NCBI GenBank assembly: GCA_025964065.1
Contig: JAOPZO010000164.1
Location: 1 to 7,753, forward strand
Direction: 5' to 3'
From: Solirubrobacterales bacterium
GTDB taxonomy: Bacteria; Actinomycetota; Thermoleophilia; Solirubrobacterales; Solirubrobacteraceae
Length of the DNA: 7,753 nucleotides
Position numbers and translations under genes: made by a program. The first letter of the stretch is position 1, and the number at the start of each line of letters is the position of its first letter. Shown here in pieces: positions 1 through 6,590 of the stretch. The notes under the pieces were generated by a model. It saw only the letters and a program-made list of their open reading frames with translations, was not told the origin of the DNA and searched no databases.

Positions 1-1
1 G

Positions 2-88
2 CTCCCCGCCGCGACGACCCCGGCGGCCGCCGGGGTCGCGGCGAGGACGTCGGCCGTCGCCGACGTCCTCCGCACCCGCGGCCGCTGA
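2..88 (+). CDS. C-terminal end of an unidentified upstream gene (partial)
   Basis: One plus-strand frame is open from the window edge and ends at TGA 86-88. It gives about 28 residues rich in alanine, threonine and arginine, ending in RTRGR. Every sense codon in this frame ends in G or C, while the other two plus frames contain T or A at third positions, which fits coding DNA of this genome. The piece is too short and low in complexity to name a family. It would be convergent with the hydrolase at 218-907. The same bases form two strong hairpins, so the stretch could instead be non-coding terminator DNA. Confidence 0.4.
   Translation, partial: LPAATTPAAAGVAARTSAVADVLRTRGR
15..38. repeat. 24-bp perfect palindrome
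   Basis: Bases 15-38 read identically on both strands; the central half-arms are GACCCCGGCGG and CCGCCGGGGTC. As RNA it would fold into a GC-only hairpin apart from one A-U pair per arm. If three bases are looped out, the flanks (GCCGCGAC before, GTCGCGGC after) can extend the stem. There is no T run next to it. It may be part of a terminator, a protein-binding site, or a by-product of GC-rich coding sequence. Confidence 0.6.
43..70. repeat. Perfect 12-bp inverted repeat with 4-nt loop
   Basis: GAGGACGTCGGC (43-54) is followed by loop CGTC and its exact reverse complement GCCGACGTCCTC (59-70). The stem is 12 uninterrupted base pairs. It lies 4 bases after the palindrome at 15-38 and 15 bases before the presumed stop codon at 86-88. 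No T run follows on either strand within a few bases, so it is not a textbook intrinsic terminator, but stem length and loop size are terminator-like. Confidence 0.65.
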
Positions 89-217
89 CCCGGCCGCAGG
101 TCCGCGAGGGGGGTTGATGTGGTCTCCCTGGGTCCACATCGGCCCTCTCGGGTCGCTCGGGGGGCCGCCGGGCCGCTGCGCTCGGGAGCCCACCCGCCCC
201 GCCGTCCCAGCCGCGAC
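89..217. other. Convergent intergenic gap
   Basis: This 129-base gap separates the presumed upstream gene end from the 3' end of the minus-strand hydrolase. Open frames here are extensions of antisense frames of the hydrolase. The one structure seen is a 7-bp inverted repeat, GATGTGG (116-122) and CCACATC (134-140), around an 11-base loop. In plus-strand RNA two G-U pairs could extend it to 9 pairs. A weak bidirectional terminator is possible but unproven, since there is no T tract. Confidence 0.4.
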
Positions 218-907
218 CTACGCCCCCACCGCCCGGTCGATGAACCGCAGCGCCTCCGCCTGCAGCTCCCCGTCGTGCTGGATCGAGCGGTGGTGGCCGC
301 CCGGGACCTCGATGTATCGCGAGCCCGGGGCCGCCGCGTGCAGCGCGCGGGAGACCTCGACGGGGACGGTCTCGTCGCCCGCCGCGTGCTGGAGCAGGAG
401 GCGGGCGCCGAGGGTCGCGGCGGCGCGCTCCTCGGAGACCGTCGCGACGAGGCGGGCGACGGCGGGGACGTCCACCGCGAAGTCCGGGAGGGTGCCGGCG
501 CGCAGCGCGCGCACGAGGCCCTCGCCCGGTGCGGGGCAGATCGCCACCACCGCGGCGGCGCCCAGGCGCGCGCCCGCGGCCAGCGCCATCCAGCCGCCCA
601 TGGAAGAGCCGCGCAGCACGAGCGGCACCGTGGACCGTCCGGCGACGTCGGCCATGACCGCGATGTCCTCGAGCGCGCGGTCGTCGAGGGCGCCGGAGGA
701 CTCGCCGTGGCCGCGCATGTCGAAGCAGACGGCGGCGTACCCGTGGGCGCGGCAGAGGCGGCCCCAGGCGTAGTGGCTCTCCTTCGCCGACCCGGCGCCG
801 TGGAGGACGACGACGCGTGCCGTCGGCGTCCGGGCCGGGGAGAAGCGGGCGTAGGCGAGCCCGTCGCGCTCGCCGATCTCCGGTGGGTCGACATGGACGA
901 CGCGCAA
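218..907 (-). CDS. Alpha/beta hydrolase (serine hydrolase, BAAT/dienelactone-hydrolase-like)
   Basis: A 229-residue cytosolic alpha/beta hydrolase without signal peptide or membrane segment. After strand VVVLHGAGS (32-40; HGxG oxyanion region) comes FDMRGHGES (62-70), then the nucleophile elbow GSSMGG with Ser102, then GDETVP with a likely catalytic Asp178, and finally PGGHH with catalytic His205 or His206. A full Ser-Asp-His triad is therefore visible and the length suits a compact hydrolase. The substrate cannot be read from the sequence; ester or thioester hydrolysis is the family expectation. The start is TTG at 905-907: an in-frame stop at 917-919 leaves no alternative upstream, and no Shine-Dalgarno sequence is visible. 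It diverges from lysA with only 22 bp between the starts, so it is probably an independent gene. The stop is TAG. Confidence 0.9.
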   Translation of the reverse strand: MRVVHVDPPEIGERDGLAYARFSPARTPTARVVVLHGAGSAKESHYAWGRLCRAHGYAAVCFDMRGHGESSGALDDRALEDIAVMADVAGRSTVPLVLRGSSMGGWMALAAGARLGAAAVVAICPAPGEGLVRALRAGTLPDFAVDVPAVARLVATVSEERAAATLGARLLLQHAAGDETVPVEVSRALHAAAPGSRYIEVPGGHHRSIQHDGELQAEALRFIDRAVGA

Positions 908-915
908 GGACTGGC

Positions 916-944
916 ATCATGCGGCCCGCATGGCCGCGGCGCAA
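916..944 (-). promoter_or_regulatory. Possible promoter of the hydrolase gene
   Basis: On the minus strand TTGCGC (944-939) and CATGAT (921-916) are separated by 17 bases, a sigma-70-like arrangement with the TTG of the -35 box and 4 of 6 bases of the -10 box. Transcription would begin near 909, almost on the TTG start codon, giving a very short leader and explaining the absent Shine-Dalgarno. The -35 box lies inside the first codons of lysA. The match is weak and could be chance. Confidence 0.22.
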
Positions 945-2207
945 CAGCTCTCGAACGTCTACCCGCTCGGGGCCGTCCTCGACGGCCGCGGCCGCCTCCG
1001 GCTCGGGGGCTGCGACGCGCTCGAGCTCGCCGCTGAGTTCGGGACCCCGGCGTACGTCGTCTCGGAGGACGACCTGCGGGCCCGCGCCCGCGCCTTCAAG
1101 GCCGCGTTCGCCGCCCACACGGACGACTTCCTCGTCCACTTCGCCTCCAAGGCGTTCGGCTGCACGGCGGTCGCCCGGGTCATGGCGGAGGAGGGCTTGG
1201 GCTGCGACGTGGCGAGCGGCGGCGAGCTCACGATGGCGCTCCGGGCCGGCTTCGACCCCGCCCACATCGAGCTCCACGGCAACGCGAAGACCGAGGACGA
1301 GCTCCGCTACGCCATGGACGCGGGGGTCGGCGTCATCGTCGTCGACAACCTCCACGAGGTCGACGCGCTCCTGCGCCTCCTCGACGAGCACGGCGCCGTC
1401 GCCCCCCAGCGCGTCCAGCTGCGGATCGCCCCCGGCGTCTCGCCCGACACCCACCCGAGCATCTCCACGGGCGGCCCGAACACGAAGTTCGGCCTCAACC
1501 TGCAGGACGCGCCGCGCGCGCTCGAGGCGCTCCAGGCGAGCGCGGACGTCGAGGTGGAGGGCCTGCACTTCCACATCGGCTCCCAGATCCTCGAGCTCGG
1601 CCCGTTCCGCGACGCGCTCGAGCGGGTCACCGCGGCGCTCGGCACCGACTTCCCCGTCTGGAACCTCGGCGGCGGCCTCGGCGTGACCTACGGCCCGGAG
1701 CAGGCGGCGCCGCCGAGCATCGAGGACTACGCCGCCGCGAAGGTCGCGATGGTCCGCGAGCTCTGCGGTCCCGGCAAGCGGATCGTCGACGAGCCCGGCC
1801 GCGCGCTCGTGGCGAACTCGACGGTGACGCTCTACACCGTGCAGTCCGTGAAGCGGAACGTCCAGACCTGGGTCGGCGTGGACGGCGGCATGAGCGACAA
1901 CCTGCGGCCCATGCTCTACGGCGCCCACTACGAGGTGGAGGTCGCGGACCGCTTCGGCGGCGACACGCCCTGCATCGTGACCGGCAAGCACTGCGAGTCG
2001 GGCGACGTGCTGATCCGCGACGCGCTGCTCGACGACCCCCGCCCGGGCGACGTGCTCGTCACGCCCGCCACGGGCGCCTACGGCTTCTCCATGGCCAACA
2101 CCTACAACGGCCAGCCGCGCCCGCCGGTGGTGTTCGTCTCCAACGGGGACGCCCGCCTCGTCGTGCGCCGCGAGAGCTATGAGGACCTCTTCTCCCGTGA
2201 CGTCTGA
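930..2207 (+). CDS. lysA: Diaminopimelate decarboxylase
   Basis: LysA catalyses the last step of lysine synthesis, decarboxylating meso-2,6-diaminopimelate to L-lysine with pyridoxal phosphate (PLP) in the cytosol. The 425-residue length is normal. The N-terminal barrel carries PLP lysine K74 in HFASKAFGC, then GNAKT (117-121), HFHIGSQ (213-219) and the phosphate-binding glycine loop GGGLG (247-251). EPGR (288-291) follows. The C-terminal domain has DGGMSDNLRP (318-327), the active-site cysteine in CESGD (355-359) and GAYGFSMANTYNGQPRP with Tyr392. All key residues are present, so it should be active. It is first in the threonine/lysine operon and overlaps hom. ATG 930 has no good ribosome site: AAGGA at 906-910 is 19 bases away and better placed for an out-of-frame ATG at 919. 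No other in-frame start lies nearby upstream. Confidence 0.97.
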   Translation: MAAAQQLSNVYPLGAVLDGRGRLRLGGCDALELAAEFGTPAYVVSEDDLRARARAFKAAFAAHTDDFLVHFASKAFGCTAVARVMAEEGLGCDVASGGELTMALRAGFDPAHIELHGNAKTEDELRYAMDAGVGVIVVDNLHEVDALLRLLDEHGAVAPQRVQLRIAPGVSPDTHPSISTGGPNTKFGLNLQDAPRALEALQASADVEVEGLHFHIGSQILELGPFRDALERVTAALGTDFPVWNLGGGLGVTYGPEQAAPPSIEDYAAAKVAMVRELCGPGKRIVDEPGRALVANSTVTLYTVQSVKRNVQTWVGVDGGMSDNLRPMLYGAHYEVEVADRFGGDTPCIVTGKHCESGDVLIRDALLDDPRPGDVLVTPATGAYGFSMANTYNGQPRPPVVFVSNGDARLVVRRESYEDLFSRDV

Positions 2208-3429
2208 ACCCAAGACCTTCCGCGTCGGCCTCCTGGGGCACGGCACGGTGGGCTCCGCCTTCGCCGAGCTGCTGCCCGCGCGCGCCGACCGCATCGCCGC
2301 GATCACCGGGATGCGCCCGGAGCTCACCGGCATCCTCACGACGAGCCGCGGGAGCTTCGAGGAGGTGATCGAGGACGCCGACCTCGTCGTCGAGGTCATG
2401 GGCGGCCTCGAGCCCGCCCGCGACTACGTCCTCCGCGCGATGCGGGCCGGCAAGCACGTCGTCACCGCGAACAAGCAGCTGCTCTCCCACCACGGTGAGG
2501 AGCTGTGGGCCGCGGCGCGCGAGAACGGCGTCCAGCTGCGGTTCGAGGCGGCGGTCGCGGGCGTCGTGCCCGTCATCCGCGTCCTGCAGGAGACGCTCGC
2601 GGGCGCCCACGTGGAGCGGGTCACGGGCATCGTCAACGGCACGACGAACTTCATCCTCACGCAGATGGCGCAGAACGGCTCGACGTACGCCGAGGCGCTC
2701 GCCGAGGCGCAGGAGCTCGGCTACGCCGAGACCGACCCGACCGACGACGTGACGGGCCGCGACGCCGCCGCGAAGATGGCGATCCTCGCGCGGCTCGCGT
2801 TCGACACCCCGGTCCACATCGACCAGGTCTCCTACGAGGGCATCCAGCACATCACCCCCGAGGACCTCCAGTACGCGCACGACCTCGGCCTCGGGCTGAA
2901 GCTCATCGGGACGGCCGAGCGCGTGGGGGAGGGCATCGCCGTCCACGTCCACCCGGCGTTCCTCTACCACGGGCACCCGCTCGCCTCGGTCTCCGGCCCG
3001 TTCAACGCGGTGACGATCGAGTCCGCGGACATCACGGAGATCACGCTGAGCGGCCCGGGCGCGGGCGGCGCGCAGACCGCGAGCGCCGTCCTCGGCGACC
3101 TCGTCAGCGCGATGATCCCGCCGGCCTCCACGCCCGAGACGAGCGCCACGCTCGAGGTCGTCGCGGACGTCGAGAGCTCGTTCTACCTGCACCTCGAGGT
3201 CGCCGACCGTCCGGGCGTGCTCGCGCAGGTCGCGCAGCTCCTCGGCCTGCAGGGCGCGAGCGTCCGCTCCGTCGTGCAGAAGGGCCTCGGGGACAACGCG
3301 CGCCTCGTCATGGTCGTCCACCCGCTGCTCGAGTCGCGCTTCTACGCGGCGGTCGAGCTCATCGCGGGCCTCGACTTCGTGCGCTCCAAGCCGCGTGCGA
3401 TCCGCGTCGTCGAGGAGGAGTACACGTGA
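2197..3429 (+). CDS. hom: Homoserine dehydrogenase with C-terminal ACT domain
   Basis: Hom reduces L-aspartate 4-semialdehyde to L-homoserine with NAD(P)H, the branch point to threonine and methionine. From GTG 2197 it has 410 residues: a Rossmann start VGLLGHGTVGSAF (about 10-22), TANKQLLS (90-97), the catalytic domain with GIVNGTTNFIL (144-154) and DPTDDVTGRDAAAK holding catalytic Asp189 and Lys193, GPGAGGAQTASAVLGD (about 286-301), and an ACT domain (about 328-404, VADRPGVLAQ) typical of threonine feedback inhibition. I prefer GTG 2197 because GAGG at 2181-2184 lies upstream at usable spacing, giving an 11-nt overlap with lysA. ATG 2179 (416 residues, 29-nt overlap) is the alternative. The segment between the Rossmann glycine motif and VVEVMGG looks shorter than in Corynebacterium or Bacillus Hom as I recall them. 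Its last bases overlap the thrC start. Confidence 0.96.
   Translation: MTSEPKTFRVGLLGHGTVGSAFAELLPARADRIAAITGMRPELTGILTTSRGSFEEVIEDADLVVEVMGGLEPARDYVLRAMRAGKHVVTANKQLLSHHGEELWAAARENGVQLRFEAAVAGVVPVIRVLQETLAGAHVERVTGIVNGTTNFILTQMAQNGSTYAEALAEAQELGYAETDPTDDVTGRDAAAKMAILARLAFDTPVHIDQVSYEGIQHITPEDLQYAHDLGLGLKLIGTAERVGEGIAVHVHPAFLYHGHPLASVSGPFNAVTIESADITEITLSGPGAGGAQTASAVLGDLVSAMIPPASTPETSATLEVVADVESSFYLHLEVADRPGVLAQVAQLLGLQGASVRSVVQKGLGDNARLVMVVHPLLESRFYAAVELIAGLDFVRSKPRAIRVVEEEYT
3413..3428 (+). promoter_or_regulatory. Strong ribosome-binding site and GTG start of thrC
   Basis: AGGAGG at 3413-3418 lies 7 bases before GTG 3426-3428. The start overlaps the hom stop in the sequence GTGA (3426-3429). 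This sets the thrC start and indicates translational coupling to hom. It is the most canonical ribosome site in the window, together with the one before the acyltransferase. Confidence 0.85.
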
Positions 3430-4475
3430 GCCCCGAGCCGTGCGCGATCCGGGGCGGCCACGGCCATCCCGGCCTGATCCACCGCTTCCTCGACCGCCTG
3501 CCGTTCGAGGCGAGCGACCCGATCGTGACCCTCCAGGAGGGCTCCACGCCGCTCGTGCTCGCGGAGCGCATCTCCGAGCGGGTGGGGGCCGAGGTCTTCC
3601 TGAAGATCGAGGGCGCCAACCCGACGGGCTCCTTCAAGGACCGCGGCATGTGCTGCGCCGTGACCGCCGCGAAGCGCGACGGCGCGGAGACCGTCATCTG
3701 CGCCTCCACGGGCAACACGGCCGCGAGCGCCGCCGCGTACGCCGCGCGCGGCGGCCTGGGCTGCGCCGTCCTGGTCCCGGACGGGAAGATCGCCGCGGGC
3801 AAGCTCGCCCAGGCGCTCATGCACGGCGCGCGCGTCATCGCGCTCAAGGGGAACTTCGACGAGGCGCTCGAACTCGTCCGCGAGCTCACCCAGCGCCACC
3901 CGATCGCGCTCGTCAACTCCGTCAACGAGTACCGGCTGCAGGGCCAGAAGACCGCCGGGATCGAGCTCGTCGAGGAGCTCGGCACCCTCGACGCGCTGGC
4001 GATCCCGGTGGGCAACGCCGGGAACATCACCGCGTACTGGAAGGGCTTCCAGGAGGTCGGGCACAGCCCGCGGCTCTTCGGCTTCCAGGCCGCGGGCGCC
4101 GCGCCGCTCGTGTTGGGCCACCGGGTCGAGAGGCCCGAGACGGTCGCGAGCGCGATCCGCATCGGCAACCCCGCGCGCTGGGAGGAGGCGATGACCGCGA
4201 TGACGCAGTCCGCCGGGCGCATCGAGGCCGTCACGGACGACGAGATCCTCGACGCCTACCGCTTCCTGGCCGCCGAGGAAGGCGTCTTCTGCGAGCCCGC
4301 GAGCGCCGCGTCGGTCGCGGGCATCCTGAAGTTCGGCGTCGGCGAGGCGCAGCGCGTCGCCTGCGTGCTCACGGGCCACGGCCTGAAGGACCCGCAGACC
4401 GCGATGGAGCAGTCGGGCTCGGTCGTACCGTGCCCGCCGGAGCTCGCGGCGGTCGAGAAGGCCGTCCTCGGCTAG
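3426..4475 (+). CDS. thrC: Threonine synthase
   Basis: ThrC converts O-phospho-L-homoserine to L-threonine and phosphate using PLP. The 349-residue protein is of the short bacterial type. It opens with GLIHRFLDRLPF, then LQEGSTPLV (36-44), and the PLP lysine K71 in NPTGSFKDRG (65-74). The loop ASTGNTAASAAAYA (93-106) contacts the cofactor. NSVNEYRLQGQKTAG (164-178) and VGNAGNITAYWKGF (195-208), with the PLP phosphate-binding GNAGN, are typical, as is the C-terminal LTGHGLKDP. Nothing is missing. The GTG start is fixed by a strong Shine-Dalgarno and a 4-base overlap with hom. The gene shares its reading frame with a longer open stretch upstream that belongs to hom's shadow, so the true N-terminus is MSPEPCAIRGG. 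Only 6 bases separate its TAG stop from the next gene, an oxidoreductase rather than the expected thrB. Confidence 0.97.
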   Translation: MSPEPCAIRGGHGHPGLIHRFLDRLPFEASDPIVTLQEGSTPLVLAERISERVGAEVFLKIEGANPTGSFKDRGMCCAVTAAKRDGAETVICASTGNTAASAAAYAARGGLGCAVLVPDGKIAAGKLAQALMHGARVIALKGNFDEALELVRELTQRHPIALVNSVNEYRLQGQKTAGIELVEELGTLDALAIPVGNAGNITAYWKGFQEVGHSPRLFGFQAAGAAPLVLGHRVERPETVASAIRIGNPARWEEAMTAMTQSAGRIEAVTDDEILDAYRFLAAEEGVFCEPASAASVAGILKFGVGEAQRVACVLTGHGLKDPQTAMEQSGSVVPCPPELAAVEKAVLG

Positions 4476-4481
4476 GTCCCC

Positions 4482-5405
4482 GTGGCCGCCCGCCGCCTCC
4501 GCATCGGCGTGCAGCTCCCCGAGGTCGAGCGGGAGGTCCGCTGGCCCGAGCTCCGCGCGATCGCGCGGGCGGCGGAGGCGGTCGGCTTCGACTCGGTCTG
4601 GGTCGGCGACCACCTGCTGTACCGCGGCGACGGACGCCCGGAGCGCGGGCCGTGGGAGGCCTGGACGACGCTCGCGGCGCTCGCCGCGAGCACGGAGCGC
4701 GTAGCGCTCGGGCCGCTCGTCGCCTGCCTGGCGTTCCACCCGCCGGCCGTGCTCGCGAAGCAGGCGGCGATGGTCGCCGAGGTCGGCGGCGGGCGGCTCG
4801 TGCTGGGCGTGGGTGCGGGCTGGAACGCGGACGAGTTCCGCGCCTTCGGCCTCCCGTACGACCACCGCGTCTCCCGCTTCGAGGAGGCCTGGGCGATCCT
4901 GCGCGGCATGCTCGCCGGGGAGCGCGTCACGCTCCACGGGCGCTTCCACACGGTCCAGGACGTCCTGCTGCTGCCGCCGCCCGCCGCGCGCGTGCCGCTC
5001 GTGGTCGGCTCGAACGGCCCGCGGATGCTCTCCATCGCGCTGCCCGACGCCGACGGCTGGAACACGTGGTGGGCCGACTACGGCAACACGCCGGACGGCT
5101 TCGGTGCGCTGAACGCGCGCATCTCCGACGCCGCCTGCGCGGCCGGCCGCGATCCCGGGTCCCTCGACCGCAGCGCCTGCGTGCTCGTGGGCGTCGACGG
5201 CGGTGCGGGGGAGCGCGCGCCCGATCCCGACGCGCCCGCGGTCCCGCTCGAGCGGCTCCCGGAGCACCTCGACGCGCTCGCCTCCGCCGGCGCGGACGAG
5301 GCGATCCTCGTGCTCGACCCGATCACGGAGACGTCCGTGCGGGCGCTCGCGCCCGTCCTCGCCGGGCTCGGGACGCTCGTCGCACGTGGGCTCGGAGGGA
5401 ACTGA
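4482..5405 (+). CDS. LLM-class (luciferase-like) oxidoreductase, probably F420-dependent
   Basis: A 307-residue luciferase-family TIM-barrel protein. The N-terminal IGVQLPE (8-14) is strand 1, AAEAVGFDSVWVGDHLL (30-46) is the family hallmark, RVALGPLV (73-80) follows, and GRLVLGVGAGWNADEFRAFG (104-123) with RVSRFEEA is the second hallmark of LLM-class F420 enzymes. VPLVVGSNGPRML is a later barrel strand. These enzymes use reduced F420 or FMN; the actinobacterial setting and motif style favour F420, but the cofactor is inferred. The substrate is unknown. It starts at GTG 4482, six bases after thrC, with no clear Shine-Dalgarno, so it probably depends on read-through translation from thrC. Its stop lies 2 bases before the acyltransferase start. 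Position in the operon hints at joint expression with threonine genes, not at a known threonine function. Confidence 0.88.
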   Translation: MAARRLRIGVQLPEVEREVRWPELRAIARAAEAVGFDSVWVGDHLLYRGDGRPERGPWEAWTTLAALAASTERVALGPLVACLAFHPPAVLAKQAAMVAEVGGGRLVLGVGAGWNADEFRAFGLPYDHRVSRFEEAWAILRGMLAGERVTLHGRFHTVQDVLLLPPPAARVPLVVGSNGPRMLSIALPDADGWNTWWADYGNTPDGFGALNARISDAACAAGRDPGSLDRSACVLVGVDGGAGERAPDPDAPAVPLERLPEHLDALASAGADEAILVLDPITETSVRALAPVLAGLGTLVARGLGGN

Positions 5406-5410
5406 GCGTG
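5394..5410 (+). promoter_or_regulatory. Ribosome-binding site and GTG start of the acyltransferase
   Basis: GGAGGG at 5394-5399 sits 8 bases before GTG 5408-5410 and inside the last codons of the oxidoreductase gene. It selects GTG 5408 as start in a frame that is otherwise open for thousands of bases upstream as a shadow of other genes. Confidence 0.8.
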
Positions 5411-6580
5411 GCGGTCCTCGCCGCGCCCGACGCGGACGCCCCGGTCGGGAGCGCCCCGGTCGCCGGCGTGCACTCCGCCCGCATCGACTCCGTCCGGGCG
5501 ATCGCCGCGCTCGGGGTGATGGTCGGGCACGTCTTCGCGTTCTCGCTCGCGTTCGAGGGGATGTACGACGGGTACGAGGACCGCGTGCTCGTGGGCGGCG
5601 GGCTCGGCGTGTGCCTGTTCTTCACGCTCTCGGGCTACCTGCTGTTCCTGCCGTTCGCGAAGGCGGCGTTCCACGGCGGCGGGCGCATCTCGCTCGCGAC
5701 GTACGCGCGCAACCGGGCGCTGCGGATCATCCCGCTCTTCTACCTCGTCATCGCGTTCCTGCTCGTCGTGCGCCCGCGCGACGCCGAGCTGTCGGAGTGG
5801 TGGCGCTGGGCGCTCTTCATCCACAACTACTCGCCCGAGACCGCGACGAAGCTCGATCCCGCGGCCTGGTCGCTCGCGGTCGAGATGCAGTTCTACCTCC
5901 TGCTCCCGGTCATCGCCTTCGCCACGGCGTGGCTCAGCCGGGGCCGGGTCCTGCTCGGCGCCGGGCTCCTCGTGGTGCTCGGCCTCGCGAGCTACGGCGT
6001 GCGTCGCACCTGGGTCCTGAGCGGCCAGGGCGTCGAGCCGCTCAGCCCGCTCATCGGCGCCTATGCGCTCCCGTCCCTCTTCTACATGTTCGCCGCGGGG
6101 ATGCTCCTCGCGCTCGTGAAGCTCCACGCCGACCGGCGCGGGCCGCGGCTCCCCGGGCCGCTCGGCTCCTCGACCGCCTGGCTCCTGGCCGCGGCCGTCG
6201 GGTACCTCCTGCTCTGCGTCGACTTCACCCGGCAGGAGCCCGGGATCGCGGTGGTCTCCACGCTGCTCATCGGCGCCTGCGTGCTGCCGCTGCGCGCCGG
6301 GATCGGGACCCGGGTGCTCGAGTGGCGGCCGCTCGTGCTCGTCGGGGTCGCCTCGTACTCGCTCTACCTCCTGCACCTCCCGATCCTCGAGACGATCACG
6401 GGGGTGCACGGCGAGGTGCTCGAGGAGCAGCGGACGACGCGGATCGTCGGGGAGCCGACGGACTTCAAGCTCCTGCTGGCCGTCACGCTCCCGCTCGCCC
6501 TGGCCGCCGCCGCCGCGTCCTACCGCGGAATCGAGAAGCCGTTCCTCGGCCTGCGACGGCGCTGGGCCCGGGAGCACTAG
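5408..6580 (+). CDS. Membrane acyltransferase family 3 (OafA/NodX-like)
   Basis: A 390-residue integral membrane acyltransferase of family 3. These enzymes O-acylate sugars, glycans, lipids or antibiotics. After a 25-residue polar leader comes RIDSVRAIAALGVMVGHVF, in which Arg30 and His41 form the family's R-x10-H motif, with His41 the likely catalytic residue. FFTLSGYLLFLPF (71-83), the basic YARNRALRIIPLFY (99-112), WSLAVEMQFYLLLP with Glu159 (154-167), SYSLYLLHLPI (316-326) and YRGIEKPF (372-379) are all classical. About ten hydrophobic segments are visible (roughly 31-49, 61-83, 105-121, 160-176, 180-198, 219-238, 256-272, 279-295, 308-327, 354-372). There is no SGNH domain fusion. The acceptor is unknown. 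It lies between the oxidoreductase (2-base gap) and thrB (10-base gap), with no promoter space of its own. Confidence 0.92.
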   Translation: MAVLAAPDADAPVGSAPVAGVHSARIDSVRAIAALGVMVGHVFAFSLAFEGMYDGYEDRVLVGGGLGVCLFFTLSGYLLFLPFAKAAFHGGGRISLATYARNRALRIIPLFYLVIAFLLVVRPRDAELSEWWRWALFIHNYSPETATKLDPAAWSLAVEMQFYLLLPVIAFATAWLSRGRVLLGAGLLVVLGLASYGVRRTWVLSGQGVEPLSPLIGAYALPSLFYMFAAGMLLALVKLHADRRGPRLPGPLGSSTAWLLAAAVGYLLLCVDFTRQEPGIAVVSTLLIGACVLPLRAGIGTRVLEWRPLVLVGVASYSLYLLHLPILETITGVHGEVLEEQRTTRIVGEPTDFKLLLAVTLPLALAAAAASYRGIEKPFLGLRRRWAREH

Positions 6581-6590
6581 GTTCCTGGCG

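Noticed and set aside
880..930. Possible lysine riboswitch, T-box or attenuator before lysA
   Set aside because: Only 22 bases separate lysA from the divergent hydrolase, and the bases beyond are hydrolase coding sequence; no conserved RNA element is recognisable.
114..1036. Plus-strand open frames across the hydrolase region (114-773 and 119-1036)
   Set aside because: The opposite strand has a clear alpha/beta hydrolase with full catalytic triad; these frames are Arg/Ala-rich shadows.
817..1686. 289-codon plus-strand frame overlapping lysA, including the ATG at 919
   Set aside because: The product is a low-complexity Ser/Arg/Ala/Thr string, while the lysA frame contains all family motifs. 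The well-spaced AAGGA before ATG 919 is reported as a finding, but I do not call a gene.
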